In this document: positions 47,238 to 56,758 of the stretch, piece after piece
Numbering within the stretch: position 1 is the first letter of the stretch
Layout of the letters: each line of letters opens with the position of its first letter
Assembly: GCF_000224415.1 (NCBI RefSeq)
Contig: NZ_AFXQ01000001.1
Span: 62,001-126,000 of the forward strand
Reading direction: 5' to 3'
Length of the DNA: 64,000 bases
Origin: Citricoccus sp. CH26A
Lineage (GTDB): Bacteria; Actinomycetota; Actinomycetes; Actinomycetales; Micrococcaceae
Program-made: the position numbers and the translations under genes
The notes under the pieces: model-generated
What the model saw: the letters and a program-made list of their open reading frames with translations, nothing else
Told to the model about the DNA's origin: nothing
The model's database searches: none

Positions 47238-49427
47238 TCAGTCGGCCAGCAGGGTGCGTGCCGCCGTCGCCACGGCCTCGGCCGTGATCCCGAACTCGCG
47301 GTACAGCGTCTGGTAGTCGGCCGAGGCGCCGAAGTGCTCCAGGGAGACCTGGGCACCGCGGGCACCGGTGTACTTCGCCCAGCCCTGGGCGATGCCGGCC
47401 TCGACGGAGACGCGGACGGCCCCGTTGTCCGGCAGGACCTGGGCGCGGTAGGACTCGTCCTGGGCGTCGAACCACTCCAGGCAGGGTGCGGAGACCACGC
47501 GCGTGGGGATGCCCTCGGACTGCAGTGCCTGGCGGGCCTCCACGGCCAGCTGCACCTCGGAACCGGTGCCGAGGAGGATCACCTGGGGCTCCACGTCCTG
47601 GCCCGAGGCGTCGGTGGCCTCCAGCAGGACGTAGGCGCCCCGCGCGGTGCCCTCTGCGCCGGCGAAGCCCTGCTCGCCGCGGGGGAACACGGGCAGGTTC
47701 TGGCGGGACAGCACGATCCCGGCCGGTCCGTCGGTGCGTTCCAGGATGGTCCGCCAGGCCCAGGACACCTCATTGGCATCGCCGGGACGCACGACGGACA
47801 GGCCCGGGATGGCCCGCAGGCTGGCCAGCTGCTCCACGGGCTGGTGCGTGGGACCGTCCTCGCCGAGCCCGATCGAGTCGTGGGTCCACACGTAGATCGC
47901 GGGGGTGCCCATCAGGGCCCCGATGCGGATGGCGGGCCGCTGGTAGTCGGAGAAGATCAGGAACGTCCCCGAGTAGGCGCGCAGCAGCGAGCCCAGGGAG
48001 ATGCCGTTGACGATCGCCCCGGCGGCGTGTTCGCGCACCCCGAAGTGCAGGGTCCGTCCGTAGGGCCCGCCCGACCACGTGCTGGTCTGGCGGGACGTGG
48101 GGATGAACGACTCCGCCCCGTCCATCGTGGTGTTGTTGGAGCCGGCCAGGTCCGCCGACCCGCCCCAGAGCTCGGGCATGACCGGGCCCAGTGCGGAGAG
48201 CACCGTGCCGGAGGCCGCCCGGGTGGCCAGGCCCTTGGCCTGTCCGGAGAAGGCCGGGTCGAAGTCCGCCGGGAAGGTCGGGAAGGCCTCGGCGAAGCCT
48301 GCGGGCAGCTCGCCGGCGGAGAGCCGGTCATACAGTGCGGCGCGTTCCGGGTGGGCCTCGCGCCAGGCGTCGTAGGACGCCTCCCAGTCGCTCCGGAAGG
48401 CCGCGGAGCGGTCCCGGACGCCGCGCGCATGGGCCAGGACGTCGTCCTCGACCGCGAAGGACTGCTCCGGATCGAAGCCGAGCACCTCCTTGAGAGCCTT
48501 CAGCTCCTCGCCACCGAGCTTGGAGCCGTGGATGGCACCGGTGTCCTGCTTGCCGGGGGAGGGCCAGCCGATGACGGTGCGCAGGTTGATCAGCGAGGGG
48601 CGGCCGGTCTCGGCCTTGGCCGCGGAGATCGCCTCGTACAGCGCCCGGGTGTCCTCCACGTAGTTGCCCGTGGCCAGCCAGTCCACGGTCTGGACGTGCC
48701 ATCCATAGGCCTCGTACCGCGCGGAGACGTCCTCGCTGAACGCGACGTCGGTGTCGTCCTCGATGGAGATCTTGTTGTCGTCGTAGATCACCACGAGGTT
48801 GCCGAGCTCCTGGTGGCCGGCCAGCGAGGAGGCCTCCGAGGTGACGCCCTCCTGCATGTCACCGTCCGAGGCGATGACGAAGACGTGGTGGTCGAAGGGG
48901 CTCGTCCCGGCCGGGGCGTCCGGGTCGAGCAGTCCGCGCAGCCGGCGCTGGGCGTAGGCGAAGCCCACGGAGGAGGCCAGGCCCTGGCCCAGTGGGCCGG
49001 TGGTGATCTCCACGCCGTCGGTGTGGCCGTATTCGGGGTGCCCGGGCGTCCTGGACCCCCAGGTGCGCAGGGACTGCAGGTCCTCCAGCTCGAGCCCGGC
49101 GCCGGCGGCGAACAGCTGCAGGTACAGGGTGAGCGAGGTGTGCCCGGCCGAGAGGATGAACCGGTCACGGCCGGCCCAGGTGGCATCCGCCGGGTCATGG
49201 TGCATGACGTTCTGGAACAGCTGCCAGGCCACCGGGGCGAGGGAGATCGCGGTGCCGGGGTGTCCGTTGCCGACCTTCTCCACGGCGTCGGCGGCCAGGA
49301 CGCGGAGCATGTCCACGGCCTTCCGGTCCAGGTCCGAGTAGGTGTACTCACGGGCGGGTGCCTGACGCTGCAGGGGGGACGTCCCCCGGGTCGCGGTTCC
49401 GGTGGGCTGTGCCGGGACTGAAGTCAC
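47238..49427 (-). CDS. tkt: Transketolase
   Basis: Thiamine-diphosphate enzyme that transfers two-carbon units between sugar phosphates; 729 aa. Segments [28 protein letters not shown], the TPP motif [14 protein letters not shown] through IYDDNKISI, and the pyrimidine-domain [19 protein letters not shown] are diagnostic. GTG 49427 has GGAG about 9 bases upstream. First gene of tkt-tal-pgi-zwf-opcA-pgl; a TAAGCT on the minus strand (49478-49483) is a possible -10. Diverges from ctaB. Confidence 0.97.
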   Translation of the reverse strand: MTSVPAQPTGTATRGTSPLQRQAPAREYTYSDLDRKAVDMLRVLAADAVEKVGNGHPGTAISLAPVAWQLFQNVMHHDPADATWAGRDRFILSAGHTSLTLYLQLFAAGAGLELEDLQSLRTWGSRTPGHPEYGHTDGVEITTGPLGQGLASSVGFAYAQRRLRGLLDPDAPAGTSPFDHHVFVIASDGDMQEGVTSEASSLAGHQELGNLVVIYDDNKISIEDDTDVAFSEDVSARYEAYGWHVQTVDWLATGNYVEDTRALYEAISAAKAETGRPSLINLRTVIGWPSPGKQDTGAIHGSKLGGEELKALKEVLGFDPEQSFAVEDDVLAHARGVRDRSAAFRSDWEASYDAWREAHPERAALYDRLSAGELPAGFAEAFPTFPADFDPAFSGQAKGLATRAASGTVLSALGPVMPELWGGSADLAGSNNTTMDGAESFIPTSRQTSTWSGGPYGRTLHFGVREHAAGAIVNGISLGSLLRAYSGTFLIFSDYQRPAIRIGALMGTPAIYVWTHDSIGLGEDGPTHQPVEQLASLRAIPGLSVVRPGDANEVSWAWRTILERTDGPAGIVLSRQNLPVFPRGEQGFAGAEGTARGAYVLLEATDASGQDVEPQVILLGTGSEVQLAVEARQALQSEGIPTRVVSAPCLEWFDAQDESYRAQVLPDNGAVRVSVEAGIAQGWAKYTGARGAQVSLEHFGASADYQTLYREFGITAEAVATAARTLLAD

Positions 49428-49554
49428 GAAAGCTGCTCCTGACGGGATGATTCTGCGGCCGGTGCCGACCTCGGGCCAGCTTATCCCGAATGAGCCCCCG
49501 GGAAACCGGTGGCGACGGGGTCGTGCCGCGGAGAACCGCCCCTGCCCGTGTCAG

Positions 49555-49573
49555 GTGGGTCACTGTGACCCAC
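49555..49573. promoter_or_regulatory. 19-bp palindrome between tkt and ctaB
   Basis: GTGGGTCAC-T-GTGACCCAC is a perfect 9-bp inverted repeat with a single central base. It lies 40 bp upstream of the likely ctaB -10 and about 70 bp upstream of the possible tkt -10, a good place for a dimeric regulator serving either or both promoters. The regulator is not identified. Confidence 0.55.
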
Positions 49574-49612
49574 GGGAACGTCACCCGGGTCTGGCGGTGT
49601 CGGCGCGACGGG

Positions 49613-49618
49613 TACACT
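49613..49618 (+). promoter_or_regulatory. -10 element of ctaB
   Basis: TACACT at 49613-49618 lies about 98 bases before the ctaB ATG, so this gene would have a conventional leader. No convincing -35 is seen. Confidence 0.45.
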
Positions 49619-49715
49619 GGAGGGGGTGTTCCCCGGGTCGGCCGTCCGATGTCAGGGCGGGCAATGAACCTCTTGCGTGAACACCGTCCCCGTCCTCCTG
49701 CACCGTGAGAAGTAG

Positions 49716-50705
49716 ATGCCCAGCACCCTTGATGCCCAGTCCGCCGGGACGCAGACGTCGTCCGGCGTCCGTTCCGAGACCCGGAAGCTGGGGTTCGGCC
49801 GGAAGGCCGCCGCCTACGTGGCGCTAACCAAGCCGCGCGTCATGGAGCTGCTGCTGGTCACCACGCTGCCGACCATGATCTTCGCCCAGCGCGGTTTCCC
49901 GGATGTGCTGACCATGGTCGCCACGATGGTCGGCGGGGCACTGGCCGCCGGTTCCTCCGCCGCGTTCAACTGCTACATCGACCGTGACATCGACAAGATC
50001 ATGAAGCGGACCGAGAACCGACCCCTCGTCACGGGTGAGCTCACCCCGCGCGAGGCGCTCGTCTTCTCCTGGGTGATCGGCGTGGTGTCGATCCTCATCC
50101 TGGCCCTGGGGACCAACCTGCTGGCCGCCGCCCTCGGGGTCGCCGCGATCTTCTTCTACGTGGTCGTCTACAGCCTCGTCCTCAAGCGACGCACCGAACA
50201 GAACATCGTCTGGGGCGGGATCGCGGGGTGCTTCCCGGTGCTCATCGCCTGGGCCGCGGTGCGCGGGACCATCGAGTGGCCCGCCATCGTGCTGTTCCTG
50301 ATCATCTTCCTGTGGACCCCGCCGCACTACTGGCCGCTGTCCCTGAAGTACAAGAAGGACTACCAGGATGCGGAGGTCCCCATGCTCGGTGCCGTGGCCT
50401 CGGCCCGCGTGGTGTCCAGCCAGGTCGTGCTCTACGCCTGGGCCACGGTCGCCTGCTCGCTGCTGCTGGTCCCGCTGGGCTGGGCCGGCATCGTCTACAC
50501 CGCGGTCGCCCTGGTCACCGGCGGCTGGTTCATCTACGAGTGCCACGTGCTTTACGGGCAGTCCCAGAAGCCGGACTACAACGACAAGAAGGCCATGAAG
50601 GTCTTCCACCTGTCCATCACGTACCTCACGCTGGTCTTCGTGGCCCTCGCGGTCGACCCCTTCGTGGGCGAGCCGCTCATGACCGTTCCGGGCGCCCCGG
50701 CCTGA
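49716..50705 (+). CDS. ctaB: Heme O synthase (protoheme IX farnesyltransferase)
   Basis: UbiA-family membrane prenyltransferase of 329 aa that adds a farnesyl group to heme B, giving heme O for cytochrome oxidase. Aspartate-rich motif 1 is [20 protein letters not shown] (about 87-106), and the second region is [18 protein letters not shown]. Nine hydrophobic helices are visible. ctaA, the next enzyme, lies 0.6 kb away on the other strand. ATG 49716 follows GAGAAG by about 4 bases. The tkt/ctaB divergence is conserved in actinobacteria. Confidence 0.96.
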   Translation: MPSTLDAQSAGTQTSSGVRSETRKLGFGRKAAAYVALTKPRVMELLLVTTLPTMIFAQRGFPDVLTMVATMVGGALAAGSSAAFNCYIDRDIDKIMKRTENRPLVTGELTPREALVFSWVIGVVSILILALGTNLLAAALGVAAIFFYVVVYSLVLKRRTEQNIVWGGIAGCFPVLIAWAAVRGTIEWPAIVLFLIIFLWTPPHYWPLSLKYKKDYQDAEVPMLGAVASARVVSSQVVLYAWATVACSLLLVPLGWAGIVYTAVALVTGGWFIYECHVLYGQSQKPDYNDKKAMKVFHLSITYLTLVFVALAVDPFVGEPLMTVPGAPA

Positions 50706-50730
50706 CGCCCGGGCTGCCCGCCTCGGGAGT

Positions 50731-50764
50731 GGACGGCGGCCACCGGCGGTGGTGACCGTCGTCC
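50731..50764. terminator. Imperfect hairpin between ctaB and the convergent GNAT gene
   Basis: GGACGGCGGCCACC and GGTGGTGACCGTCGTCC can pair around a GGC loop with two interruptions. Position between convergent genes suggests a bidirectional terminator. Confidence 0.5.
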
Positions 50765-50771
50765 AGGACGC

Positions 50772-51335
50772 TCAGAGGGGTCGTTCCAGGATGAAGTCCT
50801 GTTCGGTGCGGCGTCCCATCCGGAAGGTGCGGACGCCGCGGCGCGAGTACCCGCTCTTGGCGTAGAACCGCTGGGCCCGCGTGTTCTCCTGGTTGACGCC
50901 GAGCCAGATCCCGGCGGCACCGTTCCGGCGGGCCGCCTGCAGGGCGGCCGCCATGAGCCGGGCGGAGACGCCCCGGCCGTGATGGTCCGCGTGCACGTAG
51001 AACTTGTTCAGCTCCACCGTCGGAGCGTGCCGCAGGGTGGCGGGCTCGGAGAATGCCGGCTGCGAGCCGTGGACGAGCAGGCAGTATCCCACCGGCGTCC
51101 CGTCCTCGTCCCCGGCCCACAGCACGGTCCGGTCCACCGCCCGGATATGGGCCGCGAAATGCTCCGCGGTCAGGTTCGCGGCGATGAAGGACCGGATGTC
51201 CTCCGGCGCGGAGCCCGGCGGGCAGGCCAGCGGGAAGGTCGCCGCCGCCAGCCCCGCCAGCGGGACCGCGTGGACGACGTTCGAGGCCTCGGAGACCTCC
51301 GGCACGGCCGCAGGGATCACGCGGGCGGAGGACAC
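50772..51335 (-). CDS. GNAT-family N-acetyltransferase
   Basis: Acetyltransferase of 187 aa, RimI-like in overall form. The acetyl-CoA binding loop is HHGRGVSARLMAAAL (about residues 119-133), preceded by ELNKFYVHAD and followed by WLGVNQENTRAQRFYAKSGY, the standard GNAT ending. Substrate unknown. The GTG at 51335 is 7 bases after the ctaA stop, and a TAGGGT partly overlapping that stop lies only 4 bases upstream of the GTG, so the start is not certain. It may be co-transcribed with ctaA. Confidence 0.82.
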   Translation of the reverse strand: MSSARVIPAAVPEVSEASNVVHAVPLAGLAAATFPLACPPGSAPEDIRSFIAANLTAEHFAAHIRAVDRTVLWAGDEDGTPVGYCLLVHGSQPAFSEPATLRHAPTVELNKFYVHADHHGRGVSARLMAAALQAARRNGAAGIWLGVNQENTRAQRFYAKSGYSRRGVRTFRMGRRTEQDFILERPL

Positions 51336-51342
51336 GGGGACC

Positions 51343-52392
51343 CTAGGCCATCGTCGCGTGCCGCCGGGCGGGCTGCGGCCGGACCGGGCGGGCGCGGTAG
51401 GCGGACACCTGGCGGTCCCAGGCGGTGGTCACGGCCCAGACCACCAGGCCGGTGCCCAGCATGTGCAGCAGGACCAGCCAGATCGGCAGGCCGGTGAAGT
51501 GCTGGGTGTAGCCGATGATCGCCTGGAAGGCGATGACGCCCACCAGCGACCAGGCGGAGATCCGCTGCAGCCGCGAGGACTGCTGGCGTAGCACCACCAC
51601 GAGCAGCACGAGTGCTGCAGCGGTCATCAGGTACACCGGCAGCGCGTGCAGGCGGGTGACGACCAGCGGGTCGAAGTCGTGACGGGGCGCGTCGGCGTCG
51701 CCACCGTGGGGTCCGGTGCCGGTGACCACGGTGCCCAGGTACAGCACCACCCAGCCGGTGACGAAGGCCGTCGTGGCCATGCCCCGCGACAGCGGGGAAG
51801 TCTCCCCGTCCACGATCGCCGTCGGCGACTGCTCGCCCTCGCCGCGGGACAGGGCCTCACGGTGGCGCCATTCCACGCCCACCCGGTTGACCAGCAGGCT
51901 GGCGACGCAGACCATCACCGAGGAGACCAGGAAGTGCATCGCCACGACCCAGGGATTCAGCCCGGTCAGCACGGTGATCCCGCCGACGACGGCCTGGGCG
52001 GGGATGCACGCGAGCATGCCCACGGACATCCAGAAGATGCCCCGGTGGGAGCGGCGCAGGTTCCAGACCCAGAGCAGCACGGCCAGGGCCGCGATGCCGA
52101 CCACGAAGGTCAGGGTGCGGTTGCCGAACTCGATGTACCCGTGGATGCCCATCTCGGGGGTGTTGGTCAGGGACTCCGGGGTGCACTTGGGCCAGGTGGG
52201 GCACCCCAGTCCCGACTTGGTCAGCCGGACCGCGCCTCCCGTGACGATGATGCCGATCTCGGTGACCAGGGAGATGACGGTGAGCCAGTACGTCGTGCGG
52301 GTGATGTCCCGCGGCAGGCGCCACCGGCCCGGGGAGAGTCCGGCCGCCGTCGCGGCGGATCCGGGGGCGGGGGACTGGGTGGGGGTACTCAC
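51343..52392 (-). CDS. ctaA: Heme A synthase (COX15/CtaA family)
   Basis: Membrane enzyme of 349 aa that oxidises the C8 methyl of heme O to a formyl group, giving heme A. Eight hydrophobic helices arranged as a repeat of four. Near the N-terminus are VTGGAVRLTKSGLGCPTWPKC, with the paired Cys of type-B enzymes, and heme-ligand His residues in the even helices (GIHGYIEFGNRTLTF, AMHFLVSS, RLHALPVYL, LLHMLG). GTG 52392 is preceded by AAGGA. It works after ctaB, which lies nearby on the plus strand. Confidence 0.95.
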   Translation of the reverse strand: MSTPTQSPAPGSAATAAGLSPGRWRLPRDITRTTYWLTVISLVTEIGIIVTGGAVRLTKSGLGCPTWPKCTPESLTNTPEMGIHGYIEFGNRTLTFVVGIAALAVLLWVWNLRRSHRGIFWMSVGMLACIPAQAVVGGITVLTGLNPWVVAMHFLVSSVMVCVASLLVNRVGVEWRHREALSRGEGEQSPTAIVDGETSPLSRGMATTAFVTGWVVLYLGTVVTGTGPHGGDADAPRHDFDPLVVTRLHALPVYLMTAAALVLLVVVLRQQSSRLQRISAWSLVGVIAFQAIIGYTQHFTGLPIWLVLLHMLGTGLVVWAVTTAWDRQVSAYRARPVRPQPARRHATMA

Positions 52393-52459
52393 GGGTGGGT
52401 CCTTCGGACGGGTCGGTCGGGCAGCCGGCGGCTGCGGTGGGGTTCGGGTCGGGGTCGGG

Positions 52460-53233
52460 TCAGCGCCACTTGAACCACCTCAGCGCCCCGGCGGTCGCCA
52501 GTGCCGCCCAGGCGATGAGCGTGAGGAGGGCACCGACGTCGAGGGCACCGGCGCCCAGGGCCGCGCGCAGTCCGTCGCCGAGCGCCGCCGAGGGCAGCAC
52601 GACCCCCAGCCCGGCCAGCCACCCGCTCTCCGGCAGCGGGAAGACCACGCCGCCCACGGCGCCCAGCAGCACCCACATCAGGTTGGTCAGGGCCAGCGTG
52701 GCCTCCGGGCGGGCGGTGCCCGCGATGAACAGCCCGAGGGCCGTGAAGGCCGCCGCGCCGGCCAGGAAGAACAGCAGTGCCGCAGGGATGCCCGCGGGGT
52801 CCGGACGCCAGCCCAGGGCCAGGCCGACACCGCCGATGACCACGACCTGGAGGACCAGGACGGACAGCACGGCCACGGCCTTGCCGAGGATCAGGCCGGC
52901 GGGGCCCAGCGGCGTGGTGGAGAGGTACGCGAGCACTCCGTAGCGGCGGTCGAACCCGGTGGCGATGCCCTGCCCCGTCAGGGCCGAGCTCAAGACGGCC
53001 AGGGCCAGGACGCCCGGCACGGCCACGTCCACGCCGTTGACGTCCGGCCGGTCCAGCAGGCCGGCCCAGACCACCCCGAACAGGGCCATCACCGGCAGGA
53101 TCAGGGAGATCAGCAACTGCTCGCCGTTGCGCAGGGCGGTCACCGTCTCATAGCGTCCCTGGGCGAGCACGCGCCGCGCCAGGGACCGAGCGTTCGAGGT
53201 CCCGGCGTGGGGGGTGTCGAGGTGGGTGTTCAC
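52460..53233 (-). CDS. ABC-2-type transporter permease
   Basis: Membrane subunit of 257 aa with six hydrophobic helices after a short cytosolic start (ARSLARRVLAQGRYETVTALRNG). ABC-2 features: SSALTGQGIATGFDRRYGVLAYLSTTPLG on the cytosolic side and the C-terminal helix AALATAGALRWFKWR. The GTG overlaps the ATPase stop as GTGA, so the two subunits are made together. Position upstream of ctaA is shared with mycobacteria, where this pair is also unassigned; a link with cytochrome assembly is only an inference. Confidence 0.88.
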   Translation of the reverse strand: MNTHLDTPHAGTSNARSLARRVLAQGRYETVTALRNGEQLLISLILPVMALFGVVWAGLLDRPDVNGVDVAVPGVLALAVLSSALTGQGIATGFDRRYGVLAYLSTTPLGPAGLILGKAVAVLSVLVLQVVVIGGVGLALGWRPDPAGIPAALLFFLAGAAAFTALGLFIAGTARPEATLALTNLMWVLLGAVGGVVFPLPESGWLAGLGVVLPSAALGDGLRAALGAGALDVGALLTLIAWAALATAGALRWFKWR

Positions 53234-54282
53234 GGGGCGACCTCCAGGAAGACGTCCTCCAGGGTGCGGTGGATGAGGCGGACGTCCGTGGGCATGAGTC
53301 CGGCGGCATTCCACCAGGCGCCCAGCGCCGCCCAGTGCGCCGGGTCGGAGACCCCGAGCACGTGGTAGGTGCAGCCTCCGGGAGCATCGGCGGTCTCGGA
53401 GGACAGGCCCACCTCGCTGACGGAGAGCCCCTCCGGTGCGGAGGCCAGGACAGCCTCCCCGACCGGCACGGACACGGTGAAGGACAGGGGGGCCGGGCCG
53501 GAGCGGGCGGTGAGCTCGGCGACGGTGCCGGCACGCTCGACGACTCCCTGGCGCAACAGCACCACGTGGTCGGCCAGCCGTTCGGCGTCGTCGAGCAGGT
53601 GCGTGGTGAGCACCACGGCCAGTCCCGCCTGCTTCAGCTCGGTGATCAGGTCGAACACCAGCTGGCGGGACACGGGGTCCAGGCCCGCGCTGGGCTCGTC
53701 GAGGAACACGACGCGCGGGCGGCCGGCCAGGGCGGCCGCGAGCGCCACGCGCTGGCGCTGGCCCCCCGAGAGGCGGCGGATGTCCCGGCCGGCGAACTCC
53801 CCGATGCCGAGCCGCTCGACCAGCGCGGCCATGTCGGCCGGCTCGCGGTACAGCGAGGCCACGTGCGCCAGCAACCGGGCCGGCGTGGCGGACGGGGGCA
53901 GCCCGCCGTCCTGGAGCATGACCCCCACCCGGCTGCGCAGGGCGGAACCGGCCCGCCAGGGATCCTGGCCGAGCAGCTCGACCGTGCCGGCGTCGGGGCG
54001 GTCCAGCCCCTGGGCGATCGTCAGGGTGGTGGTCTTGCCGGCCCCGTTGGGCCCGAGCAGCGCGGTGACCTGGCCCGCGCGGGCCTGGAAGTCGACCCCG
54101 CGCAGGATCTCCACGTCCCCTCGGCGGTTCCGCACCGTCCGGCAGACGCCGTTGAGGGACACCAGGGCGGGCGCGGGGGCACCGGCAGCGGAGGCGACGG
54201 GGCCACCGGCCTGACGGTCGGCGACCGCGACGTCGGCCCGGCGACCGGGCTCGCGAGGGGTGGGGGGCAGGGGGAACGGCAC
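53230..54282 (-). CDS. ABC transporter ATP-binding protein
   Basis: ATPase subunit of 350 aa. Walker A is GPNGAGKTT (about residue 79), the signature is RLSGGQRQRVALA, Walker B is VVFLDEPSAGLDP, and the switch His is in VVLTTHLLDDAERLAD. A C-terminal domain of about 90 residues follows, as in DrrA-like exporters. The N-terminal 50 residues are low in complexity (Pro/Ala). GTG 54282 was chosen because a -10 hexamer lies 6 bases upstream; the open frame continues to 54687 without similarity. Pairs with the permease; substrate unknown. Confidence 0.9.
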   Translation of the reverse strand: MPFPLPPTPREPGRRADVAVADRQAGGPVASAAGAPAPALVSLNGVCRTVRNRRGDVEILRGVDFQARAGQVTALLGPNGAGKTTTLTIAQGLDRPDAGTVELLGQDPWRAGSALRSRVGVMLQDGGLPPSATPARLLAHVASLYREPADMAALVERLGIGEFAGRDIRRLSGGQRQRVALAAALAGRPRVVFLDEPSAGLDPVSRQLVFDLITELKQAGLAVVLTTHLLDDAERLADHVVLLRQGVVERAGTVAELTARSGPAPLSFTVSVPVGEAVLASAPEGLSVSEVGLSSETADAPGGCTYHVLGVSDPAHWAALGAWWNAAGLMPTDVRLIHRTLEDVFLEVAP

Positions 54283-54288
54283 CCGTCC

Positions 54289-54294
54289 ATGGTA
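54289..54294 (-). promoter_or_regulatory. -10 element of the ABC transporter operon, leaderless
   Basis: On the minus strand TACCAT lies 6 bases before the GTG at 54282. Confidence 0.5.
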
Positions 54295-54419
54295 CCCGCG
54301 GGCCACTCGACTCCTCCGAAAGGTAGCGCAGAGGTAGCGGCAGTGAGGACGGCCTCGGCCGCGGCCGGTGAGAGGGGCGTGCCGGGCCTCGCGCCCCGCG
54401 CCCGCGGGCGGACGCAGGG

Positions 54420-54438
54420 CAAGGTTCGCCTTACTTTC
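54420..54438 (+). promoter_or_regulatory. Possible DtxR/IdeR iron box upstream of sufR
   Basis: The segment CAAGGTTCGCCTTACTTTC matches the 19-bp iron box TTAGGTTAGCCTAACCTAA at 12 positions, 12 of 15 in the core. It overlaps the expected -35 region of sufR. A further perfect half-site TTAGGT (54452-54457) runs into the -10. Iron control of the suf genes is plausible but untested. Confidence 0.35.
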
Positions 54439-54456
54439 GCCTGACCACGAATTAGG

Positions 54457-54462
54457 TAAAAT
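54457..54462 (+). promoter_or_regulatory. -10 element of the suf operon, leaderless
   Basis: TAAAAT lies 7 bases before the GTG at 54470, with no ribosome site. Confidence 0.65.
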
Positions 54463-54469
54463 GGCGGTT

Positions 54470-55261
54470 GTGTATTCCTCCAGTGACGTCGACGTGCCCG
54501 CAGGGGACACGGTCGAAGGACCCCGCGAGAGCACCCGGGATCGGGTGCTGCAGGCGGTCCTGTCCCACGGGCCGGTCAGCGCGGCCCGGGTCGGTGAGCT
54601 GCTGGGGCTCACGGCGGCCGCCGTCCGCCGGCACCTGGACGCACTCTCCGAGGAGGGTGCGGTCGAGGTCAAGCTCGTCGCCGGCAACCGCGGCGCCGGA
54701 CGCCCCTCGCGGCGCTACGTCATCAGCCACGAGGGCCAGAGCCGACTGGGCAACGACTACCTCGAGCTCGCGAGCCGGGCCCTGGGGCGCCTGGCCGAGG
54801 TGGCCGGACCCGACGCCGTCCGGCACGTCGCGCGGGAGCGCTTCGCGGCCGTCGAGGACCGCTACCGCGAGGCCATCGGCACCACCGCGTCCCTGAAGGA
54901 CCGCGCCACCGCCCTGGCGCGGGTGCTGGACGCGGAGGGCTTCCACGCCAGCGTCCGCCTCGTCGGGCGGCCCGACTCCGCCACGAAGCAGCCGACCCTC
55001 AAGGCGGCCCAGATCTGCCAGGGGCACTGCCCCCTCCAGGAGCTGGCCGCCGACTACCCGCAGTTCTGCGAGGAGGAGACGGAGCTGTTCGCCCGCCTGC
55101 TCGGGGTGGACGTCCGCCGGCTGGCGACGCTTCCCACCGGCGGCCACGTGTGCACCACCCACGTCCCCCTCGGCCGCGACGCCGAGCCGCCCGGCCGGCA
55201 CGGAGCCGGCCCACAGACCATCAGCGGCGCCGGCAGCCACGCGGCACCGGACGCCGACTGA
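54470..55261 (+). CDS. sufR: SufR-type Fe-S sensing transcriptional regulator
   Basis: Repressor of the suf operon, 263 aa. The N-terminal winged helix (about 20-85) includes [20 protein letters not shown] and [13 protein letters not shown]. The C-terminal Cys cluster [18 protein letters not shown] (about 184-201) holds the Fe-S cluster in characterised SufR proteins, whose loss relieves repression. GTG 54470 was chosen because a -10 hexamer lies 7 bases upstream; ATG 54461 overlaps that hexamer. First gene of the suf operon, 34 bases before sufB. Confidence 0.93.
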   Translation: MYSSSDVDVPAGDTVEGPRESTRDRVLQAVLSHGPVSAARVGELLGLTAAAVRRHLDALSEEGAVEVKLVAGNRGAGRPSRRYVISHEGQSRLGNDYLELASRALGRLAEVAGPDAVRHVARERFAAVEDRYREAIGTTASLKDRATALARVLDAEGFHASVRLVGRPDSATKQPTLKAAQICQGHCPLQELAADYPQFCEEETELFARLLGVDVRRLATLPTGGHVCTTHVPLGRDAEPPGRHGAGPQTISGAGSHAAPDAD

Positions 55262-55295
55262 CTCCCAGACCACCGACCACGAAGAGAGGCTTCAG

Positions 55296-56756
55296 ATGAC
55301 CGATCAGATCACCAGGGAGAACGCCGATCCGGGCGTGATCTCCGAGGTACTCGAGAAGAACCCGGAGCTTGAGGCCATCGGCCCGTACCAGTTCGGCTGG
55401 GCCGACCAGGACGATGCCGGTGCCAACGCACGCCGCGGCATCAACGAGGAGGTCGTGCGCGACATCTCGGCCAAGAAGAGTGAGCCCGAGTGGATGCTCA
55501 ACCTGCGCCTGAAGGGCCTGAAGTACTTCCAGCGCAAGCCCATGCCCACCTGGGGTGCCGACCTGTCCGGCATCGACTTCGACAACATCAAGTACTTCGT
55601 GCGCTCGACCGAGGGCCAGGCGAAGTCCTGGGAGGACCTGCCCGAGGACATCCGCAACACCTATGAGCGCCTCGGCATCCCGGAGGCCGAGCGTGAGCGC
55701 CTGGTCGCCGGCGTGGCCGCCCAGTACGAGTCCGAGGTCGTCTACCACCAGATCCGCGAGGACCTGGAGGCCCAGGGCGTCATCTTCCTGGACACCGACA
55801 CCGGCCTGAAGGAGTACCCGGAGATCTTCAAGGAGTACTTCGGCTCCGTGATCCCGGTGGGCGACAACAAGTTCGCGGCCCTGAACACCGCCACGTGGTC
55901 CGGCGGCTCCTTCGTGTACGTGCCCAAGGGCGTCCACGTGGAGATCCCGCTGCAGGCCTACTTCCGCATCAACACCGAGAACATGGGCCAGTTCGAGCGG
56001 ACCCTGATCATCGCGGATGAGGACTCCTACGTCCACTACATCGAGGGCTGCACCGCGCCGATCTACAACTCGGACTCGCTGCACTCCGCCGTCGTGGAGA
56101 TCGTGGTGAAGAAGAACGCCCGCGTGCGCTACACCACCATCCAGAACTGGTCCACCAACGTGTACAACCTGGTGACCAAGCGCGCCGTGGCCGAAGAGGG
56201 CGCCACCATGGAGTGGATCGACGGCAACATCGGCTCCAAGGTCACGCAGAAGTACCCGGCGGTCTACCTGACCGGCGAGCACGCCAAGGGCGAGACCCTG
56301 TCCATCGCCTTCGCCGGCGCCGGACAGCACCAGGACACCGGTTCGAAGATGGTGCACCTGGCCCCGAACACCTCCAGCTCCATCGTCTCCAAGTCGGTGG
56401 CGCGCTCGGGTGGCCGGGCAGCCTACCGTGGCCTGGTCCAGGTCATGGAGGGCGCGAAGAACTCCGCCAACTCGGTGGTGTGCGACGCGTTGCTGGTGGA
56501 CACGATCTCCCGCTCGGACACCTACCCGTACATCGACATCCGCGAGGACGACGCGACCCTGGGCCACGAGGCCACGGTGTCGAAGGTCTCCGAGGAGCAG
56601 CTCTTCTACCTGATGAGCCGCGGGATGTCCGAGACCGAGGCCATGGCCATGATCGTGCGCGGCTTCATCGAGCCGATCGCGCGCGAGCTGCCGATGGAGT
56701 ACGCCCTGGAATTGAACAAGCTGATCGAACTGCAGATGGAAGGATCGGTAGGCTGA
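55296..56756 (+). CDS. sufB: Fe-S cluster assembly protein SufB
   Basis: Scaffold subunit of the SufBCD complex on which clusters are built; 486 aa. Family segments include [48 protein letters not shown] with a conserved Cys, and the C-terminal [20 protein letters not shown]. No intein is present, unlike several mycobacterial SufB genes. ATG 55296 has AGAGG 6 bases upstream. Followed by sufD after two bases. Confidence 0.97.
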   Translation: MTDQITRENADPGVISEVLEKNPELEAIGPYQFGWADQDDAGANARRGINEEVVRDISAKKSEPEWMLNLRLKGLKYFQRKPMPTWGADLSGIDFDNIKYFVRSTEGQAKSWEDLPEDIRNTYERLGIPEAERERLVAGVAAQYESEVVYHQIREDLEAQGVIFLDTDTGLKEYPEIFKEYFGSVIPVGDNKFAALNTATWSGGSFVYVPKGVHVEIPLQAYFRINTENMGQFERTLIIADEDSYVHYIEGCTAPIYNSDSLHSAVVEIVVKKNARVRYTTIQNWSTNVYNLVTKRAVAEEGATMEWIDGNIGSKVTQKYPAVYLTGEHAKGETLSIAFAGAGQHQDTGSKMVHLAPNTSSSIVSKSVARSGGRAAYRGLVQVMEGAKNSANSVVCDALLVDTISRSDTYPYIDIREDDATLGHEATVSKVSEEQLFYLMSRGMSETEAMAMIVRGFIEPIARELPMEYALELNKLIELQMEGSVG

Positions 56757-56758
56757 GC

